A stretch of DNA of 64,000 nt from Malus domestica (GCF_042453785.1 NC_091672.1:3068001-3132000); one strand, 5' to 3'. Positions 11,078 to 22,398 are shown, numbered from the stretch's first letter. Numbers and translations: made by a program. Notes: generated by a model not told the origin, from the sequence alone.

Positions 11078-11606
11078 TGTTGGAAATTATATATTATAAT
11101 TAATATTATAATATTTAATTTTTGTATGAATGGAAAATAAGAGTCATGTGTCATAGTTGAATTCAAATTCATAAGTTGTATCTGTTCGTTGAAACTTTAG
11201 ACAACAGTCATATTGTTTCAGAAAGGGTGGCTTGAGTTATATATAAACTCAAGCATCCCACCTGTCTAACAGAATGAAGAGAAGAGTTTTTTCCAATGTC
11301 TTAGTAGAAATCCGAGTCGTGTCTTGAGAGTACAGAATATATGAAGTTCGCCAAAGTCCGAAGATTGAAGTGCTTTGACTTCGGATTATAGATTGTTGAA
11401 TCCTAGGAGACGGACGCCTACCGAACTACAAGCACAAGAGTAGGGGCGAAATTCTGTCTTTAGGAGATTGCATTTATGCAAGCCTCAATCTTCAAAGTTT
11501 GTCAGTTTTCCTAACTTTATCTCTAGTTGTTTTTATGATTTTCATATTTACTATTGATGTTGTGATTTTTTTTATGATTTTCATATTTTCTAATATTGCT
11601 CCAACA
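11078..11606 (+). mobile_element. LARD-like element, 5' LTR
   Basis: A 529-bp LTR bounded by TGTTGG and CCAACA. It matches the 3' LTR at 14454-14983 with seven substitutions and one indel by eye, about 1.3 percent, so the insertion is young. The left flank is interrupted LINE sequence. Confidence 0.9.
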
Positions 11607-14453
11607 ATCTAAAGACAGAATTTACTTATGCAATAATTAGAAAATATGACAATTCTCATAAAGCAGTGGCTAGATATTGGAAATAGAATATGTTGTGTTT
11701 GACGTAGACCCTAGCCTTCTTCAAGAAGGAAGATCACTACATCTAATGATGAAACTGAGACATGAATCTTCCCAATTTCAATAGAAATATTTAATTTGAT
11801 CATTGGGCTAGATGATGGGTTGTAGATTGTATATATAGTATACAAAACAACAAAAGTTCGTTTTGGGAATTATTGATGATAAATATCATACTACAAAATA
11901 AGTCTTGTGAAATTGGTAGTTAGAATTGCATGATATGAAATTGGGTTGACAATAGTATGTGATTGCTAATTATTCTTTGATGTCGTAAGGTATGATGATA
12001 CATTACAAAATTAATTAAGGCGTTGAACTGCATTTGGTTTATGCATAATAGTTCCTTTTTCATTTTGTGCATGCACTATCTTCTGGAAAAAATTACATGC
12101 ATATACACAGGCCACGAGGATTATGCATTATAATCTAGGATTATAAAGTTATAATTTATGCATTAATCTAGAACAAGTATGATTCTAGGATACATGCATG
12201 TTTCTATGAAATACATGTCGACCAGTTATACATATATGCAATTCAATTTAAATAACTAACTATCGGTGTTTTCAATTCCTTCTTTTGGAAAAATAGACAT
12301 CGCTATTAAAATGTGGATAAGAACATGTGGTTTTTTAAATTAGTTTATTATCTGTATGATGTATAAATGAGAAGTTCCTATAAATATGCGAGACATATTT
12401 GCGTTGATGAAGGAACTTAGAAACCGCTCAGGGTTCTTGATGGGTTTGCAAGTTGCTTTCCAAGATCAAAACCTGGGAATTGGTGTTTTGGACAAGAATT
12501 CCATGCCAAATGATTACCAATAGTAGTTGGTAAAATGAAGAGACATGAACAAATTAAAGCAACTGCAATATTGTTTGAAGCGGTGTTTTGATTTAGTGTT
12601 CTATTTGCACAAAATGGATATAATTAATGTTGTCATCATTATTACAAGAAGATGATAATATTGTCTATCAGAGATTTGTGTTACTGCTAAAAAGAAACAG
12701 TTTCAGGCCGTTAATTGGTACTAGCAAAGAATGCAGTTAATTACTACTATGACAAGCATCATAAAGAATCTTGCGCGCAATGACCATGTTAGCCATGGAT
12801 GAAGCCAACTGCCAATTCGGTTGAAAAGAATAAGATACCGAGAGTGTGGGGGTCTTGTACAGTTCTTTTGTACATTTGCAGAAGATGCGATATAGCTTAT
12901 TTGGTAAGCAAGGACAACCAATGAGTTTGTTATATCATGATTGTTCATGGTAAGAACGCGTTTGTGATAACAATACACAATACCATATTCAAATCATAGA
13001 GATTGAACTCATTATGGATGAGTTACTTTCGTCTTAATAAAATGACGACTAGATGTATTATCATATAGTGATAATAATGTTGCAAAATCATTTATTTGCT
13101 TTCTTCGAAGTGATATATTTATAAATTACAAGAGGCCCATGATGATATTGAGTGTCATTTAAAGTGATATTAATATAAAGAAATAATCATGAAAGTGTGG
13201 GGGTCTTTTAAAAAAAAAAAAAAGGACAAGATCATATTGAAAATGTAAAAGACATTTTGCAGATTTGAATTCAACATAATGATGCTTACTAAGTAGGCAT
13301 ATGATTGGACATGGCCATTGGGTCATGCATGTTAGTCATAGTAAGGAAAGAATGAAAGCCAAGAAGTGATTTTCTCATAATTTCTAGTGAGGCATGAAGG
13401 CCTAAAAAGATAGATAAAGTCTATCTTAGTTGTTCATTACTTCTTAAAGTGGAAAATGTGATCAATTTAATGATAGCATTAAAAGAAACCACAATTATGA
13501 AAGAATTGTGGGGGTCGCTTATTTATCTTTTAGATATGAGATATGCATAAGAAGAATGGAAATGTAATTTGCTAATTGAGTGCGACAATCAAAATGTCAT
13601 CTCTTGTAATGATTAATTGTTTAAGGTATGATAAGGTTAGAGACCTTCTTTCAAATACCTTAAATGTGGGGGAAGTCTATTTCCTAGCAAATTACATAGT
13701 ACTTAAGTCCTAATATAATTTTGAGGACTTGACATTTCAAACAATGTCAAACAACTACTCTCATATAAAATACAATTTCATAAGATGGATTGTGCACACC
13801 ATTAAAGATAGTCAACCTAGTAGTGGGTCCAACTATTAAAGGTTAGACTAGAGAGTAAGTTGATCATCGAGGGGAATGAGGCTAAAGTCAACATAACTAA
13901 TGAATCAGCCGAGCGGAAACCTAACTTAGTTGATTGGAGATCCCATGGTCTAAGTTCAATAGGCAAACTGGTTGGACATGATTCAAAGAAGTTAACACAC
14001 TACATACCTCATTCCTATGATGGAAGAAGTGTGTTGTCTGCAGACGTTTTAGGGTGTATATTTATACTTAATGACAATGATATCTTATACATAAGAGGAA
14101 TAGGACAGACTATTCTTAATCAGTGGTCACCTATGTGAGAGTAAAATTGGGTCGCTTCTATGAGAATGAGATGGCTAACTTCTCTAAAGCTCTCATGAAT
14201 CCGGGATTTGTTCAGGACCAAAATGAACACAATCGTATGAATCGGAATATATTAGGATTAGTGATGTGTGTTGCTTATTGTCTCGATTTACTACTGCGGT
14301 GAACAGTTCAAGATTCTATATTCACTGCGTCACCAAGTAAATCCGATAAGTATTCACTAGGGTAGGTTCAAGTCCAAAAAACACCTCTCCCGATGCATCT
14401 CTTGTCCGCCTATACTCTCAATTTCTTCCTAATTTTTCATTCATGTGGGGGAT
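11607..14453 (+). mobile_element. LARD-like element, internal region
   Basis: About 2.85 kb between two LTRs with no gag, protease, integrase or reverse transcriptase frame, which fits a large retrotransposon derivative dependent on another element. The longest frame (13860-14138, 92 codons) has no recognised domain. The sequence just before the 3' LTR, TGTGGGGGAT at 14444-14453, serves as polypurine tract. The core TGTGGGGG occurs at four further places inside (about 12845, 13196, 13509 and 13675). No clear tRNA primer site was found after the 5' LTR. Confidence 0.75.
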
Positions 14454-14983
14454 TGTTGGAAATTATATATTATAATTAATATTATAATATTTAATTTTTG
14501 TATGAATGGAAAATAAGAGTCATGTGTCATAGTTGAATTCAAATTCATAAGTTGTATCTGTTCGTTGAAACTTTAGACAACAGTCATATTGTTTCAAAAA
14601 GGGTGGCTTGAGTTATATATAAACTCAAGCATCCCACCTGTCTAACAGAATAAAGAGAAGAGTTTTTTTCCAATGTCTTAGTAGAAATCCGAGTCGTGTC
14701 TTGAGAATACAGAATATATGAAGTTCGCCAGAGTCCGAAGATTGAAGTGCTTTGACTTCGGATTATAGATTGTTAAATCCTGGGAGACGGACGCCTACCG
14801 AACTACAAGCACAAGAGTAGGGGCGAAATTCTGTCTTTAGGACATTGCATTTATGCAAGCCTCAATCTTCAAAGTTTGTCAGTTTTCCTAACTTTATCTC
14901 TAGTTGTTTTTATGATTTTCATATTTACTATTGATGTTGTGATTTTTTTTATGATTTTCATATTTTCTAATATTGCTCCAACA
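14454..14983 (+). mobile_element. LARD-like element, 3' LTR
   Basis: A 530-bp LTR, TGTTGG to CCAACA, nearly identical to the 5' LTR. It is followed not by host DNA but by the first part of the internal region again, which shows that this LTR is the middle one of an array. Confidence 0.9.
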
Positions 14984-15116
14984 ATCTAAAGACAGAATTT
15001 ACTTATGCAATAATTAGAAAATATGACAATTCTCATAAAGCAGTGGCTAGATATTGGAAATAGAAGATGTTGTGATTTTTTTTATGATTTTCATATTTTC
15101 TAATATTGCTCCAACA
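14984..15116 (+). mobile_element. LARD-like array remnant: internal start fused to LTR tail
   Basis: Bases 14984-15062 repeat the internal region that follows the 5' LTR (ATCTAAAGACAGAATTTAC onward). At ATGTTGTG (about 15066-15073) they pass into the last 50 bp of an LTR, ending CCAACA at 15116. ATGTTGTG is present in both the internal sequence and the LTR, so the rest of a second unit was lost by an exchange at this 8-bp homology. Confidence 0.8.
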
Positions 15117-15515
15117 ATACTACGAAGGCAATCTATCTCTTGCAAAGATCGATGAAACAATATAAAAATATGCAAAATAATTTGAACATGGTCTTTATAG
15201 ATTTGGAAAAAAAAAACGTATGGTATGATCCCAAGAGAAATTCTTTGAATGATTCTGGAGAAGAAAGGAATACGAGTAGCATATATCCAAACAATAAAGG
15301 ATGTATATGATGAAGCAAAGACTTACATTAAGAACTCATGAAGGACAATGTGAAAGCTTTCCCATAACCATACGGTTACATCAAAACTCAGTTTTAAGTC
15401 CTTACCTTTTTGCTTTGGTAATGGATGAGTTAACAGGACATACGTAAGATGATATCTATTGTTGTATGCTTCTCGTATATGATATAGTGCTGATAGATGA
15501 AATACAATAGGGAGT
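15117..15515 (+). pseudogene. LINE reverse transcriptase, 3' part
   Basis: Continues the LINE broken at 11077: KAIYLL, then NNLNMVFIDLEK, IPREIL, then ALVMDELTGH. The catalytic (F/Y)ADD box is degraded to VYDIVLID, and indels and stops are frequent. The enzyme is dead. Confidence 0.7.
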
Positions 15516-15790
15516 AAACTAGTTCAACAAAGAAAACAGTTTTGATGTTTTTCAGAAGTATGCTTCTCGGAGAAGACTTCGAGGAAGACTAAACTAGTTC
15601 AACAAAGAAAACAGTTTTGATGTTTTTCAGAAGTTTGTTCATGCTATTATATTGAAGCCTTACGTTGATATGCGTTGTTAATTTTTATTGACTGATCAGA
15701 TTCAGAGTGGATTTCAACCATTTTGTATTGTCATAAATCTTTACTTTCGATTGTTGCTCAATTCAAGCTCTTTGGCTTTAAGTTCTTTTG
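15516..15790 (+). pseudogene. F-box gene relic, last codons and 3' UTR only
   Basis: The stretch GAAGACTTCGAGGAAGACTAA and the following 3' UTR match the end of the F-box pseudogene at 35860-36030 more closely than the intact gene at 9362. A 75-bp unit (15516-15590) is partly repeated at 15591-15634. Everything upstream has been replaced by the LINE. This is a third family member surviving only as a tail. Confidence 0.7.
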
Positions 15791-16043
15791 ACATTACGAT
15801 CGCACATGATTTATTGGAATGTGGAGTGGAGACCAGAAATCTCTAAGTAAGAGACTTATCCTTGATGGAGTGGCCTATTCGGATGCTAAAAAGGATATCC
15901 AATTCTTTTCTAATTTGAAATTCTGCCAGTGCGCATAAAGGCAGAAAAGTTTGCCATGAGATCGTTGTTTCTGAAATGGTGGTGGTGGATGTGGCCTGGA
16001 AGGGGTTGGCTGATACGGTAGCAGGGATAGACGTTAAAATTTT
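15791..16043. other. Intergenic, nothing recognised
   Basis: No domain, RNA gene or clear repeat was seen. The last 8 bases (AAAATTTT) are the left target-site duplication of the next MITE. Confidence 0.4.
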
Positions 16044-16213
16044 GGGTAATGTTAGGGAGATCAAATTTTAGATTAAATTTTGTAAATCATACGATGTAGT
16101 TGTTGATAATTGGCTTATTACTTAAACATCGATTAACGTAATTATTTTTTATTAATAACACATCATGGTTTGCAAATTTAATCTAAAAAAGTTGGTCTAC
16201 TTAGCATTACTCA
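16044..16213. mobile_element. MITE with 8-bp TSD (hAT-like)
   Basis: A 170-bp element with ends GGGTAATGTTAGG and, inward from the right, TGAGTAATGCTAAG. The inverted similarity extends about 45 bp to TTTAGATTAAATTT. It is flanked by AAAATTTT at 16036-16043 and 16214-16221. A relative lies at 32318-32473. Confidence 0.75.
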
Positions 16214-16267
16214 AAAATTTTAGAGAGACAACGCACTACTAAAATTTTAGAGAGACAACGCACTACT
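16214..16267. repeat. Perfect 27-bp tandem duplication
   Basis: Two identical units at 16214-16240 and 16241-16267, each starting with the AAAATTTT that is also the MITE's right target-site duplication. The remaining 19 bases of the unit contain AGAGAGACAACG. Confidence 0.9.
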
Positions 16268-16719
16268 AATTAATCACACTCATGCCGTATTTAATTTGCA
16301 TTTAACCATATGTATACTATACACTAAGTGTGAGGTTCTATAACCAAAGATCAACAGTATAACAATTAGTAGTAGAACCTGTCATTATATTGTTAAGTCA
16401 TTGTCAAGTTTTCGATGTCAGACTTTCTACATTCGTCAAAAGGCCTTCTCACACTTGCAACCTATTTATACATCAGCCATTGATCTTCTACTTTTTAAGT
16501 GTAGTAATATAATTCGGCCTTTGCCCACTTTAATACCATATCAAACAATTGTTTTTTAGAATTTTTCTTGTTCACTGAACCGAAACAGTCTATTCAATAT
16601 ACCTTTAAATTTGGCTCTCCATTCTAATGAAATCATGTGTACAAAACGAGTCATATATTCTTATTGGCCGCCATATTTTTTTTAAATTTATATGTACATA
16701 CAGTAGTGTGTGCCTTTCA
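16268..16719. other. Intergenic, nothing recognised
   Basis: AT-rich sequence with no supported feature. Confidence 0.4.
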
Positions 16720-17410
16720 TCTAAAATGAATTAAATTAGAGTTCTGCAAAGCAAAAGAGCATAAGCGCAAGAGAAGAATATAACATTCAAAACAGGATTT
16801 CCCCCCCCCCCCCTAATCCTTTCATATTCTTCCACGGTTCGGCCTCCCAAACTTTATTGCTCAACGTACTTTTGCCAAAAGGAAAAAGAAAAATGATTTT
16901 TGCACACCAAAGTTTTTTCCTTGCACCTGTTTATTCCAAGTGATGACACCATAATACATAGTTTAAAAGCATTTGTAAATGCATAGGTAAATTTTTACTT
17001 TGATGCTATGTGCCACTTCACTTTCATCATTTGCCACGTCGAATATTTTTATTATATACTCACTTTACTTTCAATAGGCATGTTAAATTGCGGAAAGGGA
17101 TCCTCTCCGATCCCTTCCACCAAATCCATCAAATCCACCAATTCGGACCCTTAAAATTTGATCAAACAGCTAAAAACAGAGAGGTCCTTTAAAAATTATA
17201 ATAACTTTAGCCATTTGATCAAATTTCAAGGATCCGGATTGATGAATTTGGTGGAAGAGATCTGGAAATGATCTCTTTTCTTAAATTGCCAATAGACTTG
17301 TCAATCAATCATGTCTTGATTTGAATCAAGTATAATTAATAAGACATATTGAAAATTAAGGGAAAAAAAATCAAAATATGGGGTTGAGTTCCTGATTCCA
17401 ATTCTATATA
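16720..17410. repeat. Duplicated intergenic segment, copy 2 (filled site)
   Basis: Paralogue of about 10540-10900 (with weaker similarity to 9765-9820). It differs by an insertion at 17092 and by a poly-C run at 16800-16813. Confidence 0.65.
17092..17280. mobile_element. Mutator-like MITE with 9-bp TSD
   Basis: A 189-bp insertion with long TIRs (left GGAAAGGGATCC, right read inward GAAAAGAGATCA, both continuing into CTTCCACCAAAT). TTAAATTGC lies on each side (17083-17091 and 17281-17289). The paralogous segment at 10760-10768 has a single TTAAATTGC and no insertion, which proves the boundaries. The 9-bp duplication indicates a MULE-type transposase. Confidence 0.92.
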
Positions 17411-17482
17411 AAATAATTTGGCCAAATTTTTTCATGATTCCCGTGGTGACACAGCATTTTCAACGTGACTTTTATAGTGAAA

Positions 17483-18062
17483 AAGTTGTTAATTAAACCC
17501 TCATTCTGACTTATGAGTCATGTTAGCAATTTGAGTTCAAACCCAAACTCCCGTTAATCTTTTATTAAACAAATTCACGTGACTATCATGTGTAAGGGTC
17601 AAATTTGTCATTTCAATTCAAATTACATCTCATATTTAATTTGGTGATCGATCCCATGAAAATTTGGTGGACGACCACTTTTTTCTCCATCACTAGCTCT
17701 TGAAATATTGAGCATTCAAATGGTGAATGTGTTTGTATTAGGAAATGAAGGTGTCATTTTGTACTTTAGTAAAAGGAAGGTGTGTTTCTTAAAAATAAAA
17801 AAATTTGCTCCACCAGTGAAACTTATTTTGATGTTAAAAAAAGAAAAAACAGACTTACATGTTTATATTTTGGAAATACAATTGCCATGGGATCCATCGC
17901 CAAGTGATGGAGGAGAAGAAATGGATCGTCCACCAAAGTTTTACGGGATTAATCACCAAACCAAACATAAGATATAATTTGAATTGAAACAACAAATTTG
18001 ATCCATTCACTTGATAATCATGTGAGTTTGTTTAATAATATGTAGAGTGTAAATAAAACAAC
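17483..18062. mobile_element. Foldback element with arms over 130 bp
   Basis: The left arm (best part 17562-17697) and right arm (about 17890-18055) are inverted copies: AAACAAATTCACGTG, CAAATTTGTCATTTCAATTC and TTTGGTGGACG on the left return as complements on the right. An outer AAGTTGTT begins both sides (near 17484 and 18062). The 89-codon frame inside (17708-17977) is not thought to be coding. Confidence 0.7.
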
Positions 18063-18425
18063 TTCCTTCCTCCACCCCACAATTCTCAACACTCAACTTT
18101 GTCAGTTTCTGTAGACCTTTGGCCACCGAGGTTGGAAAGATATTATTCAAGCACTCACACGAATCGATCTCTACTAAATCTAGATTTGGACACTAAAAAG
18201 TTGTCAACTGATTGGTAGATGTTTTCTCAAAAGATTTCAGTTGACCTACCAATTGTAGTGACTGGCATTGCCATATCTCGAACGTGTCTGGATTATTCAA
18301 TCCTCCCCTTATACTTGGCACAAAGATATTGATTAGACTGGCATCTGTAAACATTAGCTTTTCTCAGCCAGGAAAAAGAGTCTAGCAAGTTGGTCGTGTC
18401 GTATTAATTGTCATCAACTGAGGTA
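18063..18425. other. Intergenic, host sequence before the nested Copia
   Basis: No gene recognised. It ends at the AACCG target site (18426-18430) of the large Copia. Confidence 0.4.
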
Positions 18426-18430
18426 AACCG

Positions 18431-18548
18431 TGATAACAGTGTACCAAGCCTAACAGCTTGTGATCTTGTGGTTGTAATTATGACAAGTGTAAGCATTTTG
18501 TAATTCTTATAATAGCTTAGGGAGTAAGCAACCTTGTTAGGTATATAT
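18431..18548 (+). mobile_element. Outer Copia, 5' LTR (truncated)
   Basis: Matches the first 118 bp or so of the 3' LTR (31916 onward) and then stops matching after GTTAGGTATATA, where rearranged sequence leads into the nested minus-strand Copia. Confidence 0.85.
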
Positions 18549-18615
18549 ATCTAGCTAATAGCTTAGAGAATAAGTTATATCTTCAATAAGTTAGCTTTGG
18601 AGTCTCGGCAATTTC
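18549..18615. other. Rearranged junction with inverted micro-duplication
   Basis: AATAAGTTAGCTT near 18586 and its inverse AAGCTAACTTATT near 18619 surround a piece (TTGGAGTCTCGG) that reappears inverted at 18664-18680 in the RNase H region. The left end of the nested Copia has been scrambled here and its 3' LTR is missing. Confidence 0.6.
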
Positions 18616-19159
18616 TCAAGCTAACTTATTATCACAATACAACTTCATAGCCTTATTCTGTTTAAAACCGAGACTCCAAAGCAATTTTTGTAGCCAAAGA
18701 ATCTCACACACACCATGTGCCATACCCCTATACTCGGCTTCGGCAGAAGACCGTGATACCACATTCCGCTTCTTGCTCCGCCACATAACCAAATTACCTC
18801 CAACAAATGTAAAATACTCAGATGTAGACCTTCTATCAGTCACATCACCTGCCTAATCAACATCAGTAAATCCCTCATCCTCATATGTCCATAACATTCA
18901 TACAAAATTCCTTTACCCGAGGCAGACTTCAAATATGCCAAGATTCTCATTACCGCCGCCATATGATCCACACTAGGTGAGTGCCTAATTGACTTACCAC
19001 ACTTACGGCATAGGCAATATCCGGACGAGTGTAAGATAAATAAATCAGCCTCCCCACTAGTCTTTGATATCTACCTCTGTCAACTGGTTCCTTATTTGGA
19101 TAAATCCCCAAATAATGTTTCTCTACGATGGGAGTGTCCACATGTTTACATCCTAGCAT
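18616..19159 (-). pseudogene. Nested minus-strand Copia: RT C-terminal and RNase H
   Basis: Encodes RGRYQRLVGRLIYLSYTRPD and DIAYAVSVVSQ, then TDRRSTSEYFTFVGGNLVMW, RSSAEAEYRGMA and LYCDNKLA. These are the Copia RT tail and RNase H with the Glu of AEAEY and Asp of CDNK in place. A nonsense codon replaces a Trp near 18855. The domain is cut off after CDNK at the rearranged left junction. Confidence 0.85.
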
Positions 19160-19261
19160 ACCTGTTTCTTTTACTTAACATATTTACGTTGAGACAAGAA
19201 AATACCTCTAGATGACCGAGCGACTTCCACGCCAAGAAATATTTCAAATCTCCCAAATTCT

Positions 19262-20527
19262 TCATCTCGAACTCGGCTGAAGGTTTCGTTCTAACTTCAT
19301 CATCTCTTCAGAATCATCACCCGTTATTATCATGTCATCCACATAAATAATTAAGGTCGTCACTTTACCACTTCTCCGCTTCACAAATAATGTATGATCT
19401 GAGTGACTTTGATAATACCCAATCCTCCTCATAACTTGAGTAAATCTACCAAACCATGCACAAGGTGATTGCTTAAGTCCGTAAAGTGACTTTCGCAACC
19501 TACATACTTCGGTTTTCCCTCAGGCATTGTACCCCAGAGGAAAATCCATATATACCTCTTCTTCCAAGTGCCCATGAAGAAAAGCATTTTTCACATCAAA
19601 CTGTTTCAGTGGCCAATTCAAATTTCCAGCTAAAGAAATCAGAACTCGTACTGTATTCATCTTCGCTACTGGAGAAAAAGTTTCCTGATAATCAACACCA
19701 AAAGTTTGAGTATAACTCTTTGCTACTAACCTTGCTTTATACCTATCTACCAATCTGTCTGCCTTGTACTTGATCGTAAAGACCCATCTACACCCAACCG
19801 GTTTCTTTCCTTTAGATAGCTCTGTTACCTCCCATGTATTATTCTTGTGTAATGCAATCATTTCTTCATCCATTGCAGCAGCCCATTTAGTATCCTTCAA
19901 GGCCTCCTCAACTCGGGTTGGTGCTTGGATTGCTTCCACATTATTTACCCAGGCTTGGCGTTCCGGTGTAAGGTTCTTGCATGACACATAATTTGCTATT
20001 GGATACTTTACTTTTCCTTCAGGAGGAACACCACGATTTTGCCTTAGCGACAACTTATACGCACTGACATCATTATTTGGATTAGTTACATGAGCATTTG
20101 TAGTACTTACCTCTAGGATATTCAGAGTAGACACATTGGGTGGCACTATCGAGCTAGAGAGAGAAGGTGATGTGGGTTTTGTAGGCGGCACTTCTTCCCC
20201 TGAAGTACTAGGTTCGGCAGTAGGTTTTTGTATTATTATAGCTTTCTTGGCAGGACCTTGCTGAAAGCTTGCACTTGTCTCGACAGGTAGCAGCTGAAGG
20301 CCCATATCATTCTCGGTAGTTTCTTGCCAAGAGACTGGTGTCCCATTTTCATTCTTGTCGTCAACACATGCTCCTCCTAAACTACATGTCACATCCTCTG
20401 GTACCTCTAACCACCCAAGATCAACTTGATCACCACTAGTGTTCTCCCCTTGGTGATCTGAAGGTGATGGAATCGAAGAATAAAAATACTCTGATTCATA
20501 AAAAGTAACATTCATAGTCACATACAT
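19262..20527 (-). pseudogene. Nested minus-strand Copia: reverse transcriptase
   Basis: Two frames, 19520-20527 and 19262-19498, form the RT: a proline/serine-rich linker, then [54 protein letters not shown], then SLYGLKQSPCAWF and IIYVDDMIITGDD. The YVDD catalytic box is intact. A frameshift lies between 19498 and 19520. Confidence 0.88.
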
Positions 20528-20552
20528 ATGTCAAGTTTCAAGATGATAACAC

Positions 20553-21383
20553 TTATACCCTTTTCTGTTGGGAGGCAAACCCAACAAAAATGCACCGAAT
20601 GGCACATGGATCCAATTTGCTACGATGAATCTTGTGAATATGAACATATGCTACACATCCAAACACACGAGGAGTAAGGGTATTAGTGGATACTACAGGA
20701 TGTTCTGTCAATACTTGAAGAGGTGTACAGAATTCTATAACCCGAGATGGCATACCGTTAATCACATACACGGCATAGGTAACGGCTTCAGGCCAAAAAT
20801 GTTTAGTCATGGACGCACCAATAAGTAAGGCACGAGCAGTTTCCAAGATATGACGATTCTTTCTCTCAGCAACCCCATTATGTTGTGGAGTATGCGGACA
20901 GATAGTTTGATGAATAATTCCACAATCTTGTAAAAACCAAGATAACTCAGAATTTATGTACTCTCCGTCAGAATGCAAAACTTTAATATTAAAAGACTAC
21001 TGAGTTTTAACCATCTGTTGAAACAGACAAAACACATCACAAACCTCACTTTTATTTTTCAACATATACAACCATGTCATACGAGTGCAATCATCCACGA
21101 AAGTAACAAACCACCTAATTCCCGAAGTAGTACTAACAGGGGAAGGCCCCCACACATCAGAGTGTACTAGTGCAAATGGAAAAGATCTTCTATTCATACT
21201 TCGAGGGAATGAAGCACGATGACATTTAGGTAAAATACATGCTTCACATTTCAATTTTGAGTCTTCAATACCACTAAACAAATCATGTAATATATGTTTC
21301 AAATAACCAAACGATGCATGCCTCAAACGACGATGCAATAACAATACCTTTTGTAGATTACTATTACATGACGAATGAACCAA
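20553..21383 (-). pseudogene. Nested minus-strand Copia: integrase
   Basis: Frames 20997-21383 and 20553-20978 carry the HHCC zinc motif (HRRLRHASFGYLKH with CEACILPKC) and the catalytic triad: Asp in HSDVWGPSP, Asp in MHSDGEY and Glu in NGVAERKNRH. One frameshift separates them near 20985. Confidence 0.88.
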
Positions 21384-21485
21384 ATTAGCTCTTCAAGCAA
21401 TCACGTCATCCACATAATATAGCATCTCTCTCTTAGTGCCACACCCAATGATCTCCTTTGTTTGAATATCCTGAAGCAAGCAAAA

Positions 21486-21755
21486 TTAAGGATACATTAC
21501 TACAACACAATCCAATTGTTTAGTGACTTGAGGTACAGACAATAAGTGATGGGACAATGACGGAACCAATAAACAATTATGTAACGAAAGAAAGGGTGTA
21601 AGAGACACTGTTCCCGCTCCAACAACAACAGCAGTAGTACCATTGGCAGTTACCATACACTTTCTATGAGAATCTTTCATGGATTGAAACAAAGTTCTAT
21701 TATACGTCATATGATCCATTGCACCAGAATCCAAAATCCAACCTGTATTCATCAT
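21486..21755 (-). pseudogene. Nested minus-strand Copia: aspartic protease
   Basis: Begins NTGWILDSGAMDHM with the catalytic DSGA, and ends LLSVPQVTKQLDC. No gag or zinc-knuckle coding lies upstream, where only about 490 bp separate it from the primer site. Confidence 0.85.
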
Positions 21756-22245
21756 CGTAATAGTACACGAGAACTACTTGCAATAGAATATTCTCCCGGC
21801 AATCACACCAATATCCAATTGCAGTAGACTCCACGGATAAAACTTGTAAATACTCAGCAAAACCAATATAATAACATACGGACAGTAGCAACATTATAAC
21901 AGCAGCACGCCACTAAGAGCTTCTGTGATTGTTGATGCATGACAACTAGAAAACCAGAAAGCAGAGCACACGGCAACAATTATAAAAATGGCAATGCTGC
22001 AATTGCTACTTACAATTGCACATCAATTGTATCACCCACGGTATTTGATAAAACACAACTTACGGTAGCAGCAAAACAAAGCTGCAACAATTTCAATAGG
22101 CACGGCAGCAGTAGAACAAGCCTGCTATAATTCCAACAATCACGGCTTGACTGATTTTGGCAAGAGGCAGCGCAGGAACAAGTCAGACAAGCACAGCAGC
22201 GGAAGAAAAATATCGTTTTACAGTTTCTAGGGTTACGGCAACTAG
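21756..22245 (-). other. Nested Copia leader, gag missing
   Basis: On the minus strand this leader is rich in imperfect repeats of TGCTGCCGTG and AATTGTTGCAGC type. No Gag domain is visible, so the element lost gag by deletion. Confidence 0.5.
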
Positions 22246-22257
22246 GCTCTTATGCCA
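22246..22257 (-). other. Nested Copia primer-binding site
   Basis: Minus strand TGGCATAAGAGC resembles the usual Copia primer site TGGTATCAGAGC for initiator tRNA-Met and lies immediately after the LTR. Confidence 0.6.
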
Positions 22258-22398
22258 AATAGAATTTTACGGGTTAACTTTTCTATATTCCACAATTCTT
22301 AATAAAAGGTACATTCAATCCTTGTTACAAAAGGAAACAAAATAAAGGACACAATATCCTTCCTAAAACATGACTCTAATAATTACAAAAGATTTACA
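22258..22398 (-). mobile_element. Nested Copia 5' LTR
   Basis: On the minus strand the block starts TGTAAATC at 22398 and runs about 140 bp to the primer site. The bases after 22398 return to the outer Copia gag. The matching 3' LTR is lost at the left junction. Confidence 0.6.

Noticed and set aside
13860-14138. 92-codon frame in the LARD interior
   Set aside because: No domain, not conserved with known Gag or Pol, and it lies in a non-coding element; kept only as a note.
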